Shown here: piece after piece, positions 45,191-54,117 of the stretch
How the letters are laid out: each line of letters begins with the position of its first letter
Position numbering within the stretch: the first letter of the stretch is position 1
NCBI RefSeq assembly: GCF_008244685.1
Contig: NZ_VTFT01000001.1
Coordinates: 1,467,248-1,531,247 of the forward strand
DNA length: 64,000 bases
Direction: 5' to 3'
DNA from: Luteimonas viscosa
GTDB lineage: Bacteria > Pseudomonadota > Gammaproteobacteria > Xanthomonadales > Xanthomonadaceae
Made by a program: the position numbers and the translations under genes
The notes under the pieces: model-generated
Told to the model about the DNA's origin: nothing
The model's input: the letters and a program-made list of their open reading frames with translations, nothing else
The model's database searches: none

Positions 45191-45227
45191 AAAGGCCCAC
45201 CGGGCGCACGACGGCGCCCGGTGGGCC
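45191..45227 (-). terminator. Terminator of the TonB-dependent receptor gene
   Basis: A perfect 14-bp stem (45194-45207 with 45214-45227) and a 6-base loop, followed leftward by TTT, ten bases after the receptor stop. The remaining gap to the hydrolase (44971-45190) shows no supportable gene. Confidence 0.8.
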
Positions 45228-45236
45228 GCGGATGGA

Positions 45237-48044
45237 TCAGAAGCGGTAGCGGAAACCGAGCTTGTACACCCGGCCGGTGTGGTCCCACTCGTAGCGGCGG
45301 CGGGCGTCGATGTCGGTCCAGCGATCCTGGTAGTCGTCGGTGAGGTTCAGCGCCTCGAGGGTGATCGAGAAGTTGTCGTTGACCTTGTAGCCCATCGAGG
45401 CATCCAGGTTGAACGTGTCGCCGTACCCCTCGAAACGGTTGCCCGTGCCGCTGGTCCCGGTCAGGTAGTCGCTGCGATAGGCGCCGGACAGGCGTGCGTC
45501 GAAGCGCTCGTTCTCGTAGAACACGGTGAAGTTGTAGGAGTTCTTCGACAGGCCGAACAGGCGTTCGGTCACCACCTCGCCGCTGATCGTGTAGTCGGCA
45601 TCCGAATCGACATAGGTGTAGTTGCCGATCAGCCCCATGTTGCGCACCACCGGCATGTCCGGCGCGATCAGCGCCAGCGGCATCTGGAAGGCGAGCTCGA
45701 GTCCATGCAGCTTGCCGCCCGGCCCGTTGATGACAGAGTTGATCTCCCACAGGCGGGCTTCCGGATTCTCCGCGGCCGGCGAGGTGGGCACCAGCAGCGA
45801 CAACGGCAGCCCGGTCGAGGCGTAGGTGCCCTCGCGCTGGCTGGAAATGGGCCGCGAATCGATGTCCTTGTAGAAGAACGCGGCCGACAGGATCGCCTCC
45901 GGCGCGAAATACCACTCCAGCGACGTGTCGAAGGCCTTCGCCCGGGTCGGGTCGAGGTAGGGGTTCTGGAAGGTCACGCGGTAGTTGAAGCTGTCCACGC
46001 TGCCGCCCGGCGTGAGGCTGCCGATGCCCGGACGGGTCATCACCTTGGCCGCCGACGCGCGCCACACCAGTTCCGGGGTCAGGTCCCAGGCCACGTTGAA
46101 CGAGGGCAGCACGTCGCTGTAGGCCGGCCGCTCGACAGTGACGAATACTCCCGAGTTGTAGCCGCTTGATTCCTGCTCGGTGCGGACGTAGCGCACGCCG
46201 GCATTGAAGCGGAAGTCGCGGTCGGCCAGCAGCGTGGAGCCGTTGAGCTGCACGAACACACCGGTGTCGCGCTCCTCGACCGAGCGCACGTTGCCGGTGT
46301 CCTCGCGCATGGGGCGGTTGCGCAGGTCGATCTGGTCCGCCCAGCCCCACAGGTCGGGGATCACCCAGCTCGTGGTCGAGCCGTCGCCGACGCGGTCGCC
46401 GAAGTGGTAGACCGTGGACGGACCGTCCGTCGCCGGAACGCCGTACACGCCTTCCGTGCACTCCACCAGGCCCGCGGCGCACGCGGTGGAATCGCGGATC
46501 CCGCCCCAGGTCTCGAAGTTGAACTTGCGGTAGCTCACGCCGGCATCCATCCAGTAATCGGCGCTGAAGTTCCAGGTCACGTCCGCCGCGAGGTTGTCGA
46601 AGGTGTGCCTGGTGTTGCTCGGCCGGTCGCGGAACTCCGCCATCTGGAAGTTCGCCGGGTCGGTGACGTCCGCGCCGTTGAAGGCGATCAGCGGATACTC
46701 ATCGTTCGTGTAGTCGTAGACGAAACCGTCGTAGTCGCGGTCGTCGTACATGAAGGTGATCTCGTACGGGAAGTCGAGTTCCGACGAGGCGGTGCCGGCC
46801 AGGAGGTGGCCGCTGAAGGCATCGTTGAAGGTGTGTGACAGGTCGAACGTATACTGCTTGAACTCGGTGGTCCAGGCCTTCTCGAACGATTCGTTGCGCA
46901 CCCATGCGTTGTCGACCTCGAGCCGGTCGATGGTGCCGGTTTCGGCGTCCACCACGTAGTCGGTCACGTCCATGAGGTGTTCGTTGCCGCGGAACAGGAC
47001 TTCGCCCCAGATCTCCCCGCGCGCGGCATCGAGCTTCGAGTACAGCGCGTCGAGCTTGATCTTCGTGTCCACGCTGGGACGGAACTCCAGGCTGCCGGTG
47101 AGCCCGATGCGCTCGCGCTCGACCTTGATCTCGCCGTAGCGCGGGATGCGCGCGCCGAAGTTGTTGACCATGTCCTGGCAGCCCGGGTCGGCCTGGTTGT
47201 CGAAGCAGTTCACCCCACGCACCGAGCGGAAGCCGAAGCGCTCCTGCGCCTGGTTGACCGGCGGTCGCTGCCAGCGGACCGTGTTCTGGCCCATCTCGTA
47301 GCTGGTGTCGTCGGAGAACGCGGCCGAGAACGACACGCCCCACCTGTCGCCGGGATCCTTGTAGGCGAACAGCGCCGCGCCGCGCGGCGCGAATTCGTCC
47401 GAGATGTCGCTGTACTGGCCCTGCCCGGACAGCAGGAGGGTCGTTCCATGCTCGTAGCCGAAGGGGGCGCCGGTGTTGAGGTCGACCAGCGCGCCGAGCG
47501 AACCTTCGTCGAACTTGGCCTGCGCGGTCTTCTGGACCACCACCGAGTTGAACAGTTCCGAGGCGAATACGTTGTAGTCGAAATCGCGGCCGCGGTTCGG
47601 CCCGCCTTCGCCGCCGGTACTGGCGATCGCCTCCATGCCGTTGATGCGTACCCGGGTGAACTCGCCGGACAGGCCACGCACGGAGATGTTGCGGCCTTCG
47701 CCGGACTCGCGGGTGATGGCGATGCCGGGGATGCGCTGCAGCGATTCGGCGATGTTCTGATCGGGGAATTCCGCGATGTCCTCGGCCACGATCGCGTCGA
47801 CGCTGCCGACGGCATCGCGCTTGAGATCCAGGGCCTTGACCAGGCTTGCGCGGTAGCCGGTCACGGTGATCACGTCGAGTTCGGTGGCGTCTGCCGGCGT
47901 GTCCGCGGTGGCTGTCGGCGCGGCAACCGGCGGTTCGGGCACGTCCTGGGCCAGCGCCACCATCGCCTGCGCCTGCAGTGCCAGACCGATGGAAACCGCC
48001 AGCAAGGTAACCGGTGTCTTTTTTCTCTGTGCGACAGCTTGCAT
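45237..48044 (-). CDS. TonB-dependent outer-membrane receptor
   Basis: A 935-residue receptor. Signal peptide residues 1-33 end VALAQ. A short extension holds the TonB-box-like ELDVITVTGYRASL. The plug domain has NIAESLQRIPGIAITRESG and NISVRGLSGEFTRVRINGME. The 22-strand barrel ends in YKLGFRYRF with C-terminal Phe. It is of the CUT-type receptors common in Xanthomonadaceae and, from context, takes up pectin oligomers across the outer membrane. The Shine-Dalgarno is GGGAGGGG. An operator-like 13-mer lies within codons 9-13. Confidence 0.93.
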   Translation of the reverse strand: MQAVAQRKKTPVTLLAVSIGLALQAQAMVALAQDVPEPPVAAPTATADTPADATELDVITVTGYRASLVKALDLKRDAVGSVDAIVAEDIAEFPDQNIAESLQRIPGIAITRESGEGRNISVRGLSGEFTRVRINGMEAIASTGGEGGPNRGRDFDYNVFASELFNSVVVQKTAQAKFDEGSLGALVDLNTGAPFGYEHGTTLLLSGQGQYSDISDEFAPRGAALFAYKDPGDRWGVSFSAAFSDDTSYEMGQNTVRWQRPPVNQAQERFGFRSVRGVNCFDNQADPGCQDMVNNFGARIPRYGEIKVERERIGLTGSLEFRPSVDTKIKLDALYSKLDAARGEIWGEVLFRGNEHLMDVTDYVVDAETGTIDRLEVDNAWVRNESFEKAWTTEFKQYTFDLSHTFNDAFSGHLLAGTASSELDFPYEITFMYDDRDYDGFVYDYTNDEYPLIAFNGADVTDPANFQMAEFRDRPSNTRHTFDNLAADVTWNFSADYWMDAGVSYRKFNFETWGGIRDSTACAAGLVECTEGVYGVPATDGPSTVYHFGDRVGDGSTTSWVIPDLWGWADQIDLRNRPMREDTGNVRSVEERDTGVFVQLNGSTLLADRDFRFNAGVRYVRTEQESSGYNSGVFVTVERPAYSDVLPSFNVAWDLTPELVWRASAAKVMTRPGIGSLTPGGSVDSFNYRVTFQNPYLDPTRAKAFDTSLEWYFAPEAILSAAFFYKDIDSRPISSQREGTYASTGLPLSLLVPTSPAAENPEARLWEINSVINGPGGKLHGLELAFQMPLALIAPDMPVVRNMGLIGNYTYVDSDADYTISGEVVTERLFGLSKNSYNFTVFYENERFDARLSGAYRSDYLTGTSGTGNRFEGYGDTFNLDASMGYKVNDNFSITLEALNLTDDYQDRWTDIDARRRYEWDHTGRVYKLGFRYRF
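48006..48018. promoter_or_regulatory. Operator-like 13-mer inside the start of the TonB receptor gene
   Basis: GGTAACCGGTGTC, identical to the core of the kduI operator at 34235-34247, encoding residues near 9-13 on the opposite strand. Being coding, it may be fortuitous. Confidence 0.45.
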
Positions 48045-48128
48045 AATTCCCCTCCCGTGATGTCAGGCGTTGGCCGTTGCGGCAGCTGACAGTTGTAAGT
48101 GCTTATGAGATGACGCCCGGCGGGCCGA

Positions 48129-48143
48129 ATGACACCGCTGGCC
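48129..48143. promoter_or_regulatory. Degenerate operator between the TonB receptor gene and kdgK
   Basis: ATGACACCGCTGGCC matches the ATGACACCG half of the consensus, with a decayed second half. It lies in the shared divergent promoter region, 85 bases upstream of the receptor and 98 bases upstream of kdgK. Confidence 0.35.
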
Positions 48144-48240
48144 AAAACCCTAACAAAACCTTGCCCGGCAAGCATGCTGCGGCGCAAAACGCGCTGTCGC
48201 CGGCACTCGCCGATGATGCAGGGAACCAGCGGGAGCCCCC

Positions 48241-49266
48241 ATGTCCGGTCGCATCGTCTGTTTTGGTGAACTGCTGCTCCGCCTCGCCGCCCCGGGGCGG
48301 GAACTGCTGCTGCAGTCGCCCGCGCTCGAGGTCCGGATCGGCGGGGCCGAAGCCAACGTCGGGGTGTCGCTGGCCCGGTTCGGCCACGATGTGGGCATGC
48401 TCGGCACCGTCGCCGACAACGCGCTCGGCCGCGCCGCGCTGGGCGAACTGCGCCGGCACGGCGTGGATACCCGCGCCGTGCGCATGGCCGGCGGCCGCAT
48501 GGGCCTGTACTTCCTGGCCACCGGCGCCGGGCACCGTCCGAGCGAGGTGCTGTACGACCGCGCCGCCTCGGCTTTCGCATCGGCGCCCGCTTCGGGCTAC
48601 GACTGGGACGCGCTGCTGCGCGGTGCCGCATGGCTGCATCTGTCGGGGGTGACTCCGGCGCTGGGGGCGGCCACCGCCGCCGCCGCCGCGGACGCGGTGC
48701 GGGCCGCGGTCGCCTCCGGGGTCCGGGTCTCGTTCGACGGCAATTTCCGTCCCAAGCTGTGGGCCGCGTGGGATGGCGATCCGGCCACGATCCTGCGGCC
48801 GCTGCTGGAAGGCGCGGAAATCGCCTTCGCCGACCACCGCGACATCGACGTGGTGCTCGGCGCGGAGGCCGGCGACCCGCCCGACACCCACGAGCAGCGC
48901 TTCGCACGCGCCGCGCGCCGCGCCTTCGAGGCGTTCCCGCGGCTGCAGCGCATCGCCTGCACCACGCGCGTCCAGTCCAGCGTCGAGCACCATGCGCTGG
49001 GCGCGCTGATGGCCACACGCGGCGGCGGGCTGCACCGGGTCGAGCCGCGCGAACTGCCCGCGATCGTCGACCGGATCGGCGGGGGCGACGCCTTCGCCGC
49101 CGGCGTCCTGCATGGCCTGGTGCTGGGCTGGGACGACGCCGACAGCCTGCGCTTCGGCCATGCCGCCGGCTGCCTGAAGCACGCCGTTCCGGGCGACTTC
49201 AACCTGTGCGATGCCGACGACGTGATGGCGCTCGTGCGCGGCGAGCGGCTGGACGTCAAGCGCTGA
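48241..49266 (+). CDS. kdgK: 2-keto-3-deoxygluconate kinase
   Basis: A 341-residue PfkB-family sugar kinase that phosphorylates KDG to KDPG with ATP. Motifs are the N-terminal VCFGELLLRL, the substrate loop GGAEANVGVSLARFG, SFDGNFRPKLW (typical of KdgK), and the C-terminal DRIGGGDAFAAGVLHG with catalytic Asp283. It closes the cytoplasmic branch begun by KduI and KduD. It is divergent from the TonB receptor gene, and a GGGAG Shine-Dalgarno precedes the ATG. KDPG aldolase is not in the window. Confidence 0.93.
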   Translation: MSGRIVCFGELLLRLAAPGRELLLQSPALEVRIGGAEANVGVSLARFGHDVGMLGTVADNALGRAALGELRRHGVDTRAVRMAGGRMGLYFLATGAGHRPSEVLYDRAASAFASAPASGYDWDALLRGAAWLHLSGVTPALGAATAAAAADAVRAAVASGVRVSFDGNFRPKLWAAWDGDPATILRPLLEGAEIAFADHRDIDVVLGAEAGDPPDTHEQRFARAARRAFEAFPRLQRIACTTRVQSSVEHHALGALMATRGGGLHRVEPRELPAIVDRIGGGDAFAAGVLHGLVLGWDDADSLRFGHAAGCLKHAVPGDFNLCDADDVMALVRGERLDVKR

Positions 49267-49380
49267 GTCGGGCGCGAGCCGGCGCGGGAAGGATCCGCGC
49301 GCCGCGACACCTCACGCGGGAAGGCGCGTTCCCACGATCAGGCGGCGGGGCGTCCCGGCCGCCATGCCGGCGAATGCGCG

Positions 49381-51264
49381 TCAGAGTCCGCAGAAGCAAT
49401 GCGCCAGCGTCTTCACCGGCGCGGCGTCGGCCTTGAGCACCTGCTCGAGCATGCGCAGGTCGCGTTCGGCCTGCGGTGCCGCGCGCGCGAGCAGGCTGCG
49501 TGCGAGATCGGAATCCTGCAACCAGGCCCGCGCGAGGCGGCCCTCGACGAACCCGGCGAACCAGCGCTCGAACGGCGTCGCCGCGCGCTCGACGTAGCGC
49601 ACCCGCCAGGCGTCGGCCTTGCCGAGCCGGGCTCGCTCCGCGGCGTCGGCGATCGCCGCGCGCAGGCCGCCGAACTCGTCGACCAGACCCCGCGCTTTCG
49701 CCTGGTCGCCGGTCCAGACGCGGCCTCGCGCCACCTCGTCGATCTGCTCCGGGGTGCGGCCGCGGCCCTGCGCGACCCGGGTGATGAAATCGCGATAGCC
49801 CTTGTCGATCAGCGACTGGATCAGCTGCCCGGCCTCCGGCGACAGCGGGCGGCTGAGGTCGAACGCATCCGCCATGCGCGTGGTGGCGACGCCGTCGGTA
49901 TGCACGCCGATCTTCTCCAGCGCGCGCGGGAAGGTGGGGATCAGCCCGAAGATGCCGATCGAACCGGTGATCGTCGACGGATCGGCATAGATCCGGTCGG
50001 CGTCCATGCTGATCCAGTAGCCGCCCGACGCGGCGACATCGCCGAAGGAGACCACCACCGGCTTGTCGGCCTTCTTCAGGCCCAGGACCTCGCGGCGGAT
50101 GACTTCGGACGCGAACGCCGAGCCACCGCCCGAGTTCACGCGTAGCACCACGGCCTTCACGTCGTCGTCGTCACGCGCCTCGCGCAGCAGCGCGGCGGTG
50201 GACTCGCCGCCGATCGTGCCCGGCGGCTGGCGACCCTCGAGGATGTTGCCCTCGGCCACCACCACCGCGACCTGGGGGCGCGGATCCGCCGCCCGCGACG
50301 GACCGTCGGCATGGCGCAGGTAATCGAAGAACCCGACCTGGCGGAAGCCGCCTTCCGCGTCCTCGTCGGCCGCGCCGCGCTCGGCGAGCAGCACTTCCAC
50401 TTCTTCCTGCGTCTTCAGGCCGTCGACCAGCTTCTGCGTCATCGCGTAGCGCGCGGCGTCGCCCTCTACGGCGGCCACGCCTTCGGGCAGGGCGTCGATG
50501 CCGGCGGCGAGCGCCTGCGGGGTGGTCTTGCGCAGGCGCGCGATGTCGGCCAGGTAACGCTGCCAGACGTCGTTGCGCCAGAACAGGTCGGCCTGCTTGG
50601 CTTCGGGCGAGGCGTCGTCGCGGATGAACGGTTCGGCGGCGGACTTGTATTCGCCCACCTTGAACAGATGCATGTCGATGCCGAGCTTGTCCTCCAGCCC
50701 CTCGCGGTAGAACTGGCGGTAGCCGCTCAGGCCCAGCAGCAGGATCTCGCCCTGCGGGTCGAGGTAGACCTCGTCGGCCTGCGCGGCCAGCAGGTACTGG
50801 CCCTGGGTGAAGCGCTCGCCGAACGCGACCACCTGCTTGCCCGATTCGCGCAGCGCCTGGATCGCCGCGCCGATCTCGCGGATCGCGGCGAAACCCGAAA
50901 AGCCCATGCGATCCACGCGCAGCAGCACGCGTTCGACGTTGGCGTCGTCCTTCGCCGATTCCAGCACCTGCAGCACGTCGCGCAGCTGCACTTCCGCCGG
51001 CCCCTGGCCGAAACTGGCCTGGAACGAACGGCTGACCGGGTCGGAGGTGTACTGCTCCACCAGCAGCGCTTCGGGCGCGATCACCAGCGTGGTGCGCGCC
51101 TCCAGCGGAGCGACCCCACCCCTGCCGCCGGCGAGCACGACCAGCACCAGCAGCAACAGGAAGAAGAACAGCAGGTTGAAGACCAGCCGCCGGACGAAGT
51201 TCATGCCGTCCCAGACGCCGACGATGGCGCGCAGCAGCGGGCCGCGCTGTGGGGTTTGACTCAT
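49381..51264 (-). CDS. sppA: Signal peptide peptidase SppA, 67-kDa type
   Basis: A 627-residue inner-membrane serine protease with one N-terminal membrane helix (about 27-45) and two tandem S49 domains. The catalytic Lys is in FKVGEYKSAAEPF in the first domain, and the catalytic Ser in VVSFGDVAASGGYWIS in the second, as in E. coli SppA, which forms a tetrameric bowl in the periplasm and degrades cleaved signal peptides. A GGGAG Shine-Dalgarno is present. It lies 55 bases downstream of the MATE gene in the same direction. Confidence 0.95.
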   Translation of the reverse strand: MSQTPQRGPLLRAIVGVWDGMNFVRRLVFNLLFFFLLLLVLVVLAGGRGGVAPLEARTTLVIAPEALLVEQYTSDPVSRSFQASFGQGPAEVQLRDVLQVLESAKDDANVERVLLRVDRMGFSGFAAIREIGAAIQALRESGKQVVAFGERFTQGQYLLAAQADEVYLDPQGEILLLGLSGYRQFYREGLEDKLGIDMHLFKVGEYKSAAEPFIRDDASPEAKQADLFWRNDVWQRYLADIARLRKTTPQALAAGIDALPEGVAAVEGDAARYAMTQKLVDGLKTQEEVEVLLAERGAADEDAEGGFRQVGFFDYLRHADGPSRAADPRPQVAVVVAEGNILEGRQPPGTIGGESTAALLREARDDDDVKAVVLRVNSGGGSAFASEVIRREVLGLKKADKPVVVSFGDVAASGGYWISMDADRIYADPSTITGSIGIFGLIPTFPRALEKIGVHTDGVATTRMADAFDLSRPLSPEAGQLIQSLIDKGYRDFITRVAQGRGRTPEQIDEVARGRVWTGDQAKARGLVDEFGGLRAAIADAAERARLGKADAWRVRYVERAATPFERWFAGFVEGRLARAWLQDSDLARSLLARAAPQAERDLRMLEQVLKADAAPVKTLAHCFCGL

Positions 51265-51319
51265 TTGGGCGAAAGCTCCCTGTTCCGGAGGGCCAGAGTA
51301 CCCGGCAATCCCCGCGTTT

Positions 51320-52711
51320 TCATGCGTCGTTGGTCACCTGCACCGGCGGCACGGCCGGCAACGCGGCCGGCCGGCTGCTGCGCGCGAAGCGCAGCGCCAT
51401 CAGCACCGCCGCGACCGTCAGCCCGGCGATCAGCCCCAGCCACATCCCGCGCGGCCCCCAGCCCAGGCCCAGCCCGAGCCCGGCGCCCAGCGGCATGCCC
51501 ACGCCCCAGTAGGCGAAGGCGGCGATGAACATCGGCACCCGCGTGTCCTTGAGCCCGCGCAGCGCGCCGGCCGACAGCACCTGGACGCCGTCGGGAAACT
51601 GGAACGCCGCCGCCAGCAACAGCAGCGAGCCGGCCAGCGAGGCCACCGCCAGGTCGCGGGTGTAGATGCCGGCGATCGCCTCGTGCCAGCCCAGCAGCAC
51701 CGTCGCCGACAGCGCCTGGGTGGACAGCACCAGCACCAGGCCGGCGAGCGCGGCGCGACGCACCCCGTGCGAGCCGCGCCCGGCGCCGACCGCGTGCCCG
51801 ACCCGTACCGTGGTCGCCTCGGCCACCCCGAACGGGATCATGAAGCACAGGCTGGCGACATTGATCGCGATCTGGTGCGCCGCCACTTCGAGCTCGCCAA
51901 GCCGGCCGATCAGCAGCGCGGTCGCGATGAACAGCCCGCCCTCCATCGCCACGGTGACCCCGATCGGCAGGCCGGTGCGGAGCAGGGCCGAGATCTCGCG
52001 CCAGCGCGGCGGATCGAACCGGTCGAACAGGCGCATCGCCTCGAACCTGCGCGCGCGCGCCAGGTAGGCGAGGAAGCCGAGCACCTGCAGCCACAGCATG
52101 ATCGAGGACGCCAGGCCCAGCCCGCCGGCCCCGCCTTCCGGCAGCCCGAATGCGCCGAACGTGAGCGCGTAGCCCAGCGGCAGCAGCACCAGCAGGCCGC
52201 CGAAGCCGAAGGCCATCGTCGGCAGCGTCCAGTGCAGGCCGTCGCACAGGTAGCGCATGCAGAAGTACAGCGTCATCGCCGGGATGCCCCAGCGGATCCC
52301 GAGCAGGAACGCGCTCGCGGCCGGGCGCACCTCGGGCGCGATGCCCATCGGCGCGAGCGCGTGCACCGACAGGCTCAGGAACGCGAACAGCAGCGCGCCC
52401 AGCCCCAGAGACAGCCACAACGCCTGCCGGAACAGCGGCCCGACCTCGGCCCGGCGCCCGGCGCCGTCGAGCTGCGAGACCGAGGGCGGCAACGCCATCA
52501 GCGTGCCCATGGGCACCATCATCGGCAGCCAGAACATGGCCGTGCCCACCGCCACCCCGGCCAGGGTATTGGTGCCGTGGCGCCCGGCGATCACGTTGTC
52601 GACGAAGCCGATCAGCCCGGTGGCGAGGTGCCCGGCGACGAGCGGCGCGGCAAGCACGGCGGTGGTCCGCACTTCCTTGCGGAAGCGCGGCGGCGGAGTG
52701 GACGGAGACAT
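51320..52711 (-). CDS. MATE-family multidrug exporter (NorM-like)
   Basis: A 463-residue protein with 12 predicted membrane helices in two MATE repeats. N-terminal features include TAVLAAPLVAGHLATGLIGF and NTLAGVAVGTAMFW; the second repeat has IPFGVAEATTVRVGHAVGAG. It exports cationic drugs or metabolites with sodium or proton antiport. The substrate is unknown. It is divergent from the DUF3667 gene; the 160-base gap contains a short AT-rich stretch near 52787-52803 that could serve both promoters. Confidence 0.9.
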   Translation of the reverse strand: MSPSTPPPRFRKEVRTTAVLAAPLVAGHLATGLIGFVDNVIAGRHGTNTLAGVAVGTAMFWLPMMVPMGTLMALPPSVSQLDGAGRRAEVGPLFRQALWLSLGLGALLFAFLSLSVHALAPMGIAPEVRPAASAFLLGIRWGIPAMTLYFCMRYLCDGLHWTLPTMAFGFGGLLVLLPLGYALTFGAFGLPEGGAGGLGLASSIMLWLQVLGFLAYLARARRFEAMRLFDRFDPPRWREISALLRTGLPIGVTVAMEGGLFIATALLIGRLGELEVAAHQIAINVASLCFMIPFGVAEATTVRVGHAVGAGRGSHGVRRAALAGLVLVLSTQALSATVLLGWHEAIAGIYTRDLAVASLAGSLLLLAAAFQFPDGVQVLSAGALRGLKDTRVPMFIAAFAYWGVGMPLGAGLGLGLGWGPRGMWLGLIAGLTVAAVLMALRFARSSRPAALPAVPPVQVTNDA

Positions 52712-52871
52712 GGCGGCGGCTCGGGACGACTGCGGCCGGCAGCGAATCGGATGTCGCGCGCTGGCGCCGGGTCGACGGCGACCGGTATTTTAGGCGATAC
52801 GATGCGCCGCGACGCGCGCCAGTCCCCGCGCGTGTCGCGATGCGCCAATCCCCGACGCTGCCGGACCGCCG

Positions 52872-54101
52872 ATGACGACCCCGACCGACCTGCCGGCGCC
52901 CTCACCGCCCCCACTGCCCGCCGGCGACGCGCCGCGCGGCGACTGCGCCAACTGCGGCACCCCGCTGCTGGGCGAGCACTGCTACGCCTGCGGCCAGCCG
53001 GTGAAGGGGCTGGTGCGGCATTTCTCCAGCCTGGTCGGCGACGTGCTCGACAGCGTGTTCGAGTGGGATTCGCGCACGCCGCGCACGCTCTGGCCGCTGT
53101 TCGCACGTCCGGGCTACCTCTCGCTGGAGTACTTCGCCGGCCGCCGCATCCGCTACGTCAGCCCGTTCCGGCTGTTCTTCTTCATCGCCATCGTCACCTT
53201 CTTCATCGGCAGGCTGGTGGTCAGCTTCGGCGACCAGAACCCGGTGCAGCTCGGCGGCGACAGCGGGATCGAGACCGCCCGCGACATCGCCGAGGTGGAG
53301 CAGGCGCGCGACCGGGCGCTGGCCGAGCTTGCCGATGAACGCGCGGAACTGGCGCCGCAGATCGAGGCCGCGGAGGGCCACGCGTCGCCTCCCCGGGTCG
53401 GCACCATCACCGGGCTGCGCACCGCGGATGCCGCCCTGCAGGCCGCCGAAACCGCGATCCGCGCCCAGGCCGACGAACGCATCGCCGCGTTCCGCGAGGC
53501 GGAGCAGACCGGTGGGCCGCCGCCGGTGCCGCGGCTGAACCGGCTCTCCTTCAATTCCCGGGACTGGGATCCGGTGAGCAACCCGGTCAAGGTGGACTGG
53601 CTGCCCGGCTTCGCCAACGACTGGCTCAACCGCCAGGTGGGCCGCGCAGAGAAGAACGTGCAGCGGCTGCAGGAAGATCCGGATCTGCTCAAGGATTCGC
53701 TGCTCGGCGCGGTGCCCTCGACGCTGTTCGTGCTGCTGCCGCTGTTCGCGCTGATGCTCAAGTTCGCCTACGTGTTCAAGCGGCGGCTGTACATGGAGCA
53801 CCTGATCGTGGCGCTGCACAGCCACGCCTTCGTATGCCTGGCGCTGCTGCTGGTGTTCATGGCGATGGCGATGGAACGCTGGCTGGCGCCGCACGGCGGC
53901 GGACTGGGCGTCGCGTTCAGGCTGGTCGAAGCGGCGCTGTGGACCTGGATGCCGATCTACCTGCTGCTGATGCAGAAGCGCGTATATCGGCAGGGCTGGA
54001 TCATGACGCTGGTCAAGTACAGCGTGATCGGACTGCTGTATTCGATATTGCTCAGTCTCGGCGCGGCGTTCACCACCGTCGCCAGCGTGGTGTGGTTGTG
54101 A
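52872..54101 (+). CDS. DUF3667 membrane protein
   Basis: A 409-residue protein. Residues about 24-45 carry two CxxC pairs (DCANCGTPLLGEHCYACGQP), a zinc-ribbon-like knuckle. Next comes the DUF3667 core (SVFEWDSRTPRTLWPLFARPGYLSLEYFAGRR) and a first membrane helix, then a 130-residue Glu/Ala/Arg-rich, probably coiled-coil periplasmic segment (about 125-255), and four C-terminal helices. The function is unknown; DUF3667 proteins are common in Xanthomonadaceae and Bacteroidetes. The DUF4286 gene follows 16 bases on. Confidence 0.85.
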   Translation: MTTPTDLPAPSPPPLPAGDAPRGDCANCGTPLLGEHCYACGQPVKGLVRHFSSLVGDVLDSVFEWDSRTPRTLWPLFARPGYLSLEYFAGRRIRYVSPFRLFFFIAIVTFFIGRLVVSFGDQNPVQLGGDSGIETARDIAEVEQARDRALAELADERAELAPQIEAAEGHASPPRVGTITGLRTADAALQAAETAIRAQADERIAAFREAEQTGGPPPVPRLNRLSFNSRDWDPVSNPVKVDWLPGFANDWLNRQVGRAEKNVQRLQEDPDLLKDSLLGAVPSTLFVLLPLFALMLKFAYVFKRRLYMEHLIVALHSHAFVCLALLLVFMAMAMERWLAPHGGGLGVAFRLVEAALWTWMPIYLLLMQKRVYRQGWIMTLVKYSVIGLLYSILLSLGAAFTTVASVVWL

Positions 54102-54117
54102 TCCACGGAGGTGGCCG

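Noticed and set aside
44971-45236. Possible small gene on the minus strand in the gap after the acetyl-esterase-like gene
   Set aside because: There is no Shine-Dalgarno, the composition is Arg/Ala/Gly-rich typical of non-coding frames at this GC content, and it overlaps the receptor terminator.
46250-46270. ACACCGGTGTCG inside the receptor gene as an operator
   Set aside because: It lies deep in coding sequence about 1.8 kb from the start, with no nearby promoter. It is probably a chance match.
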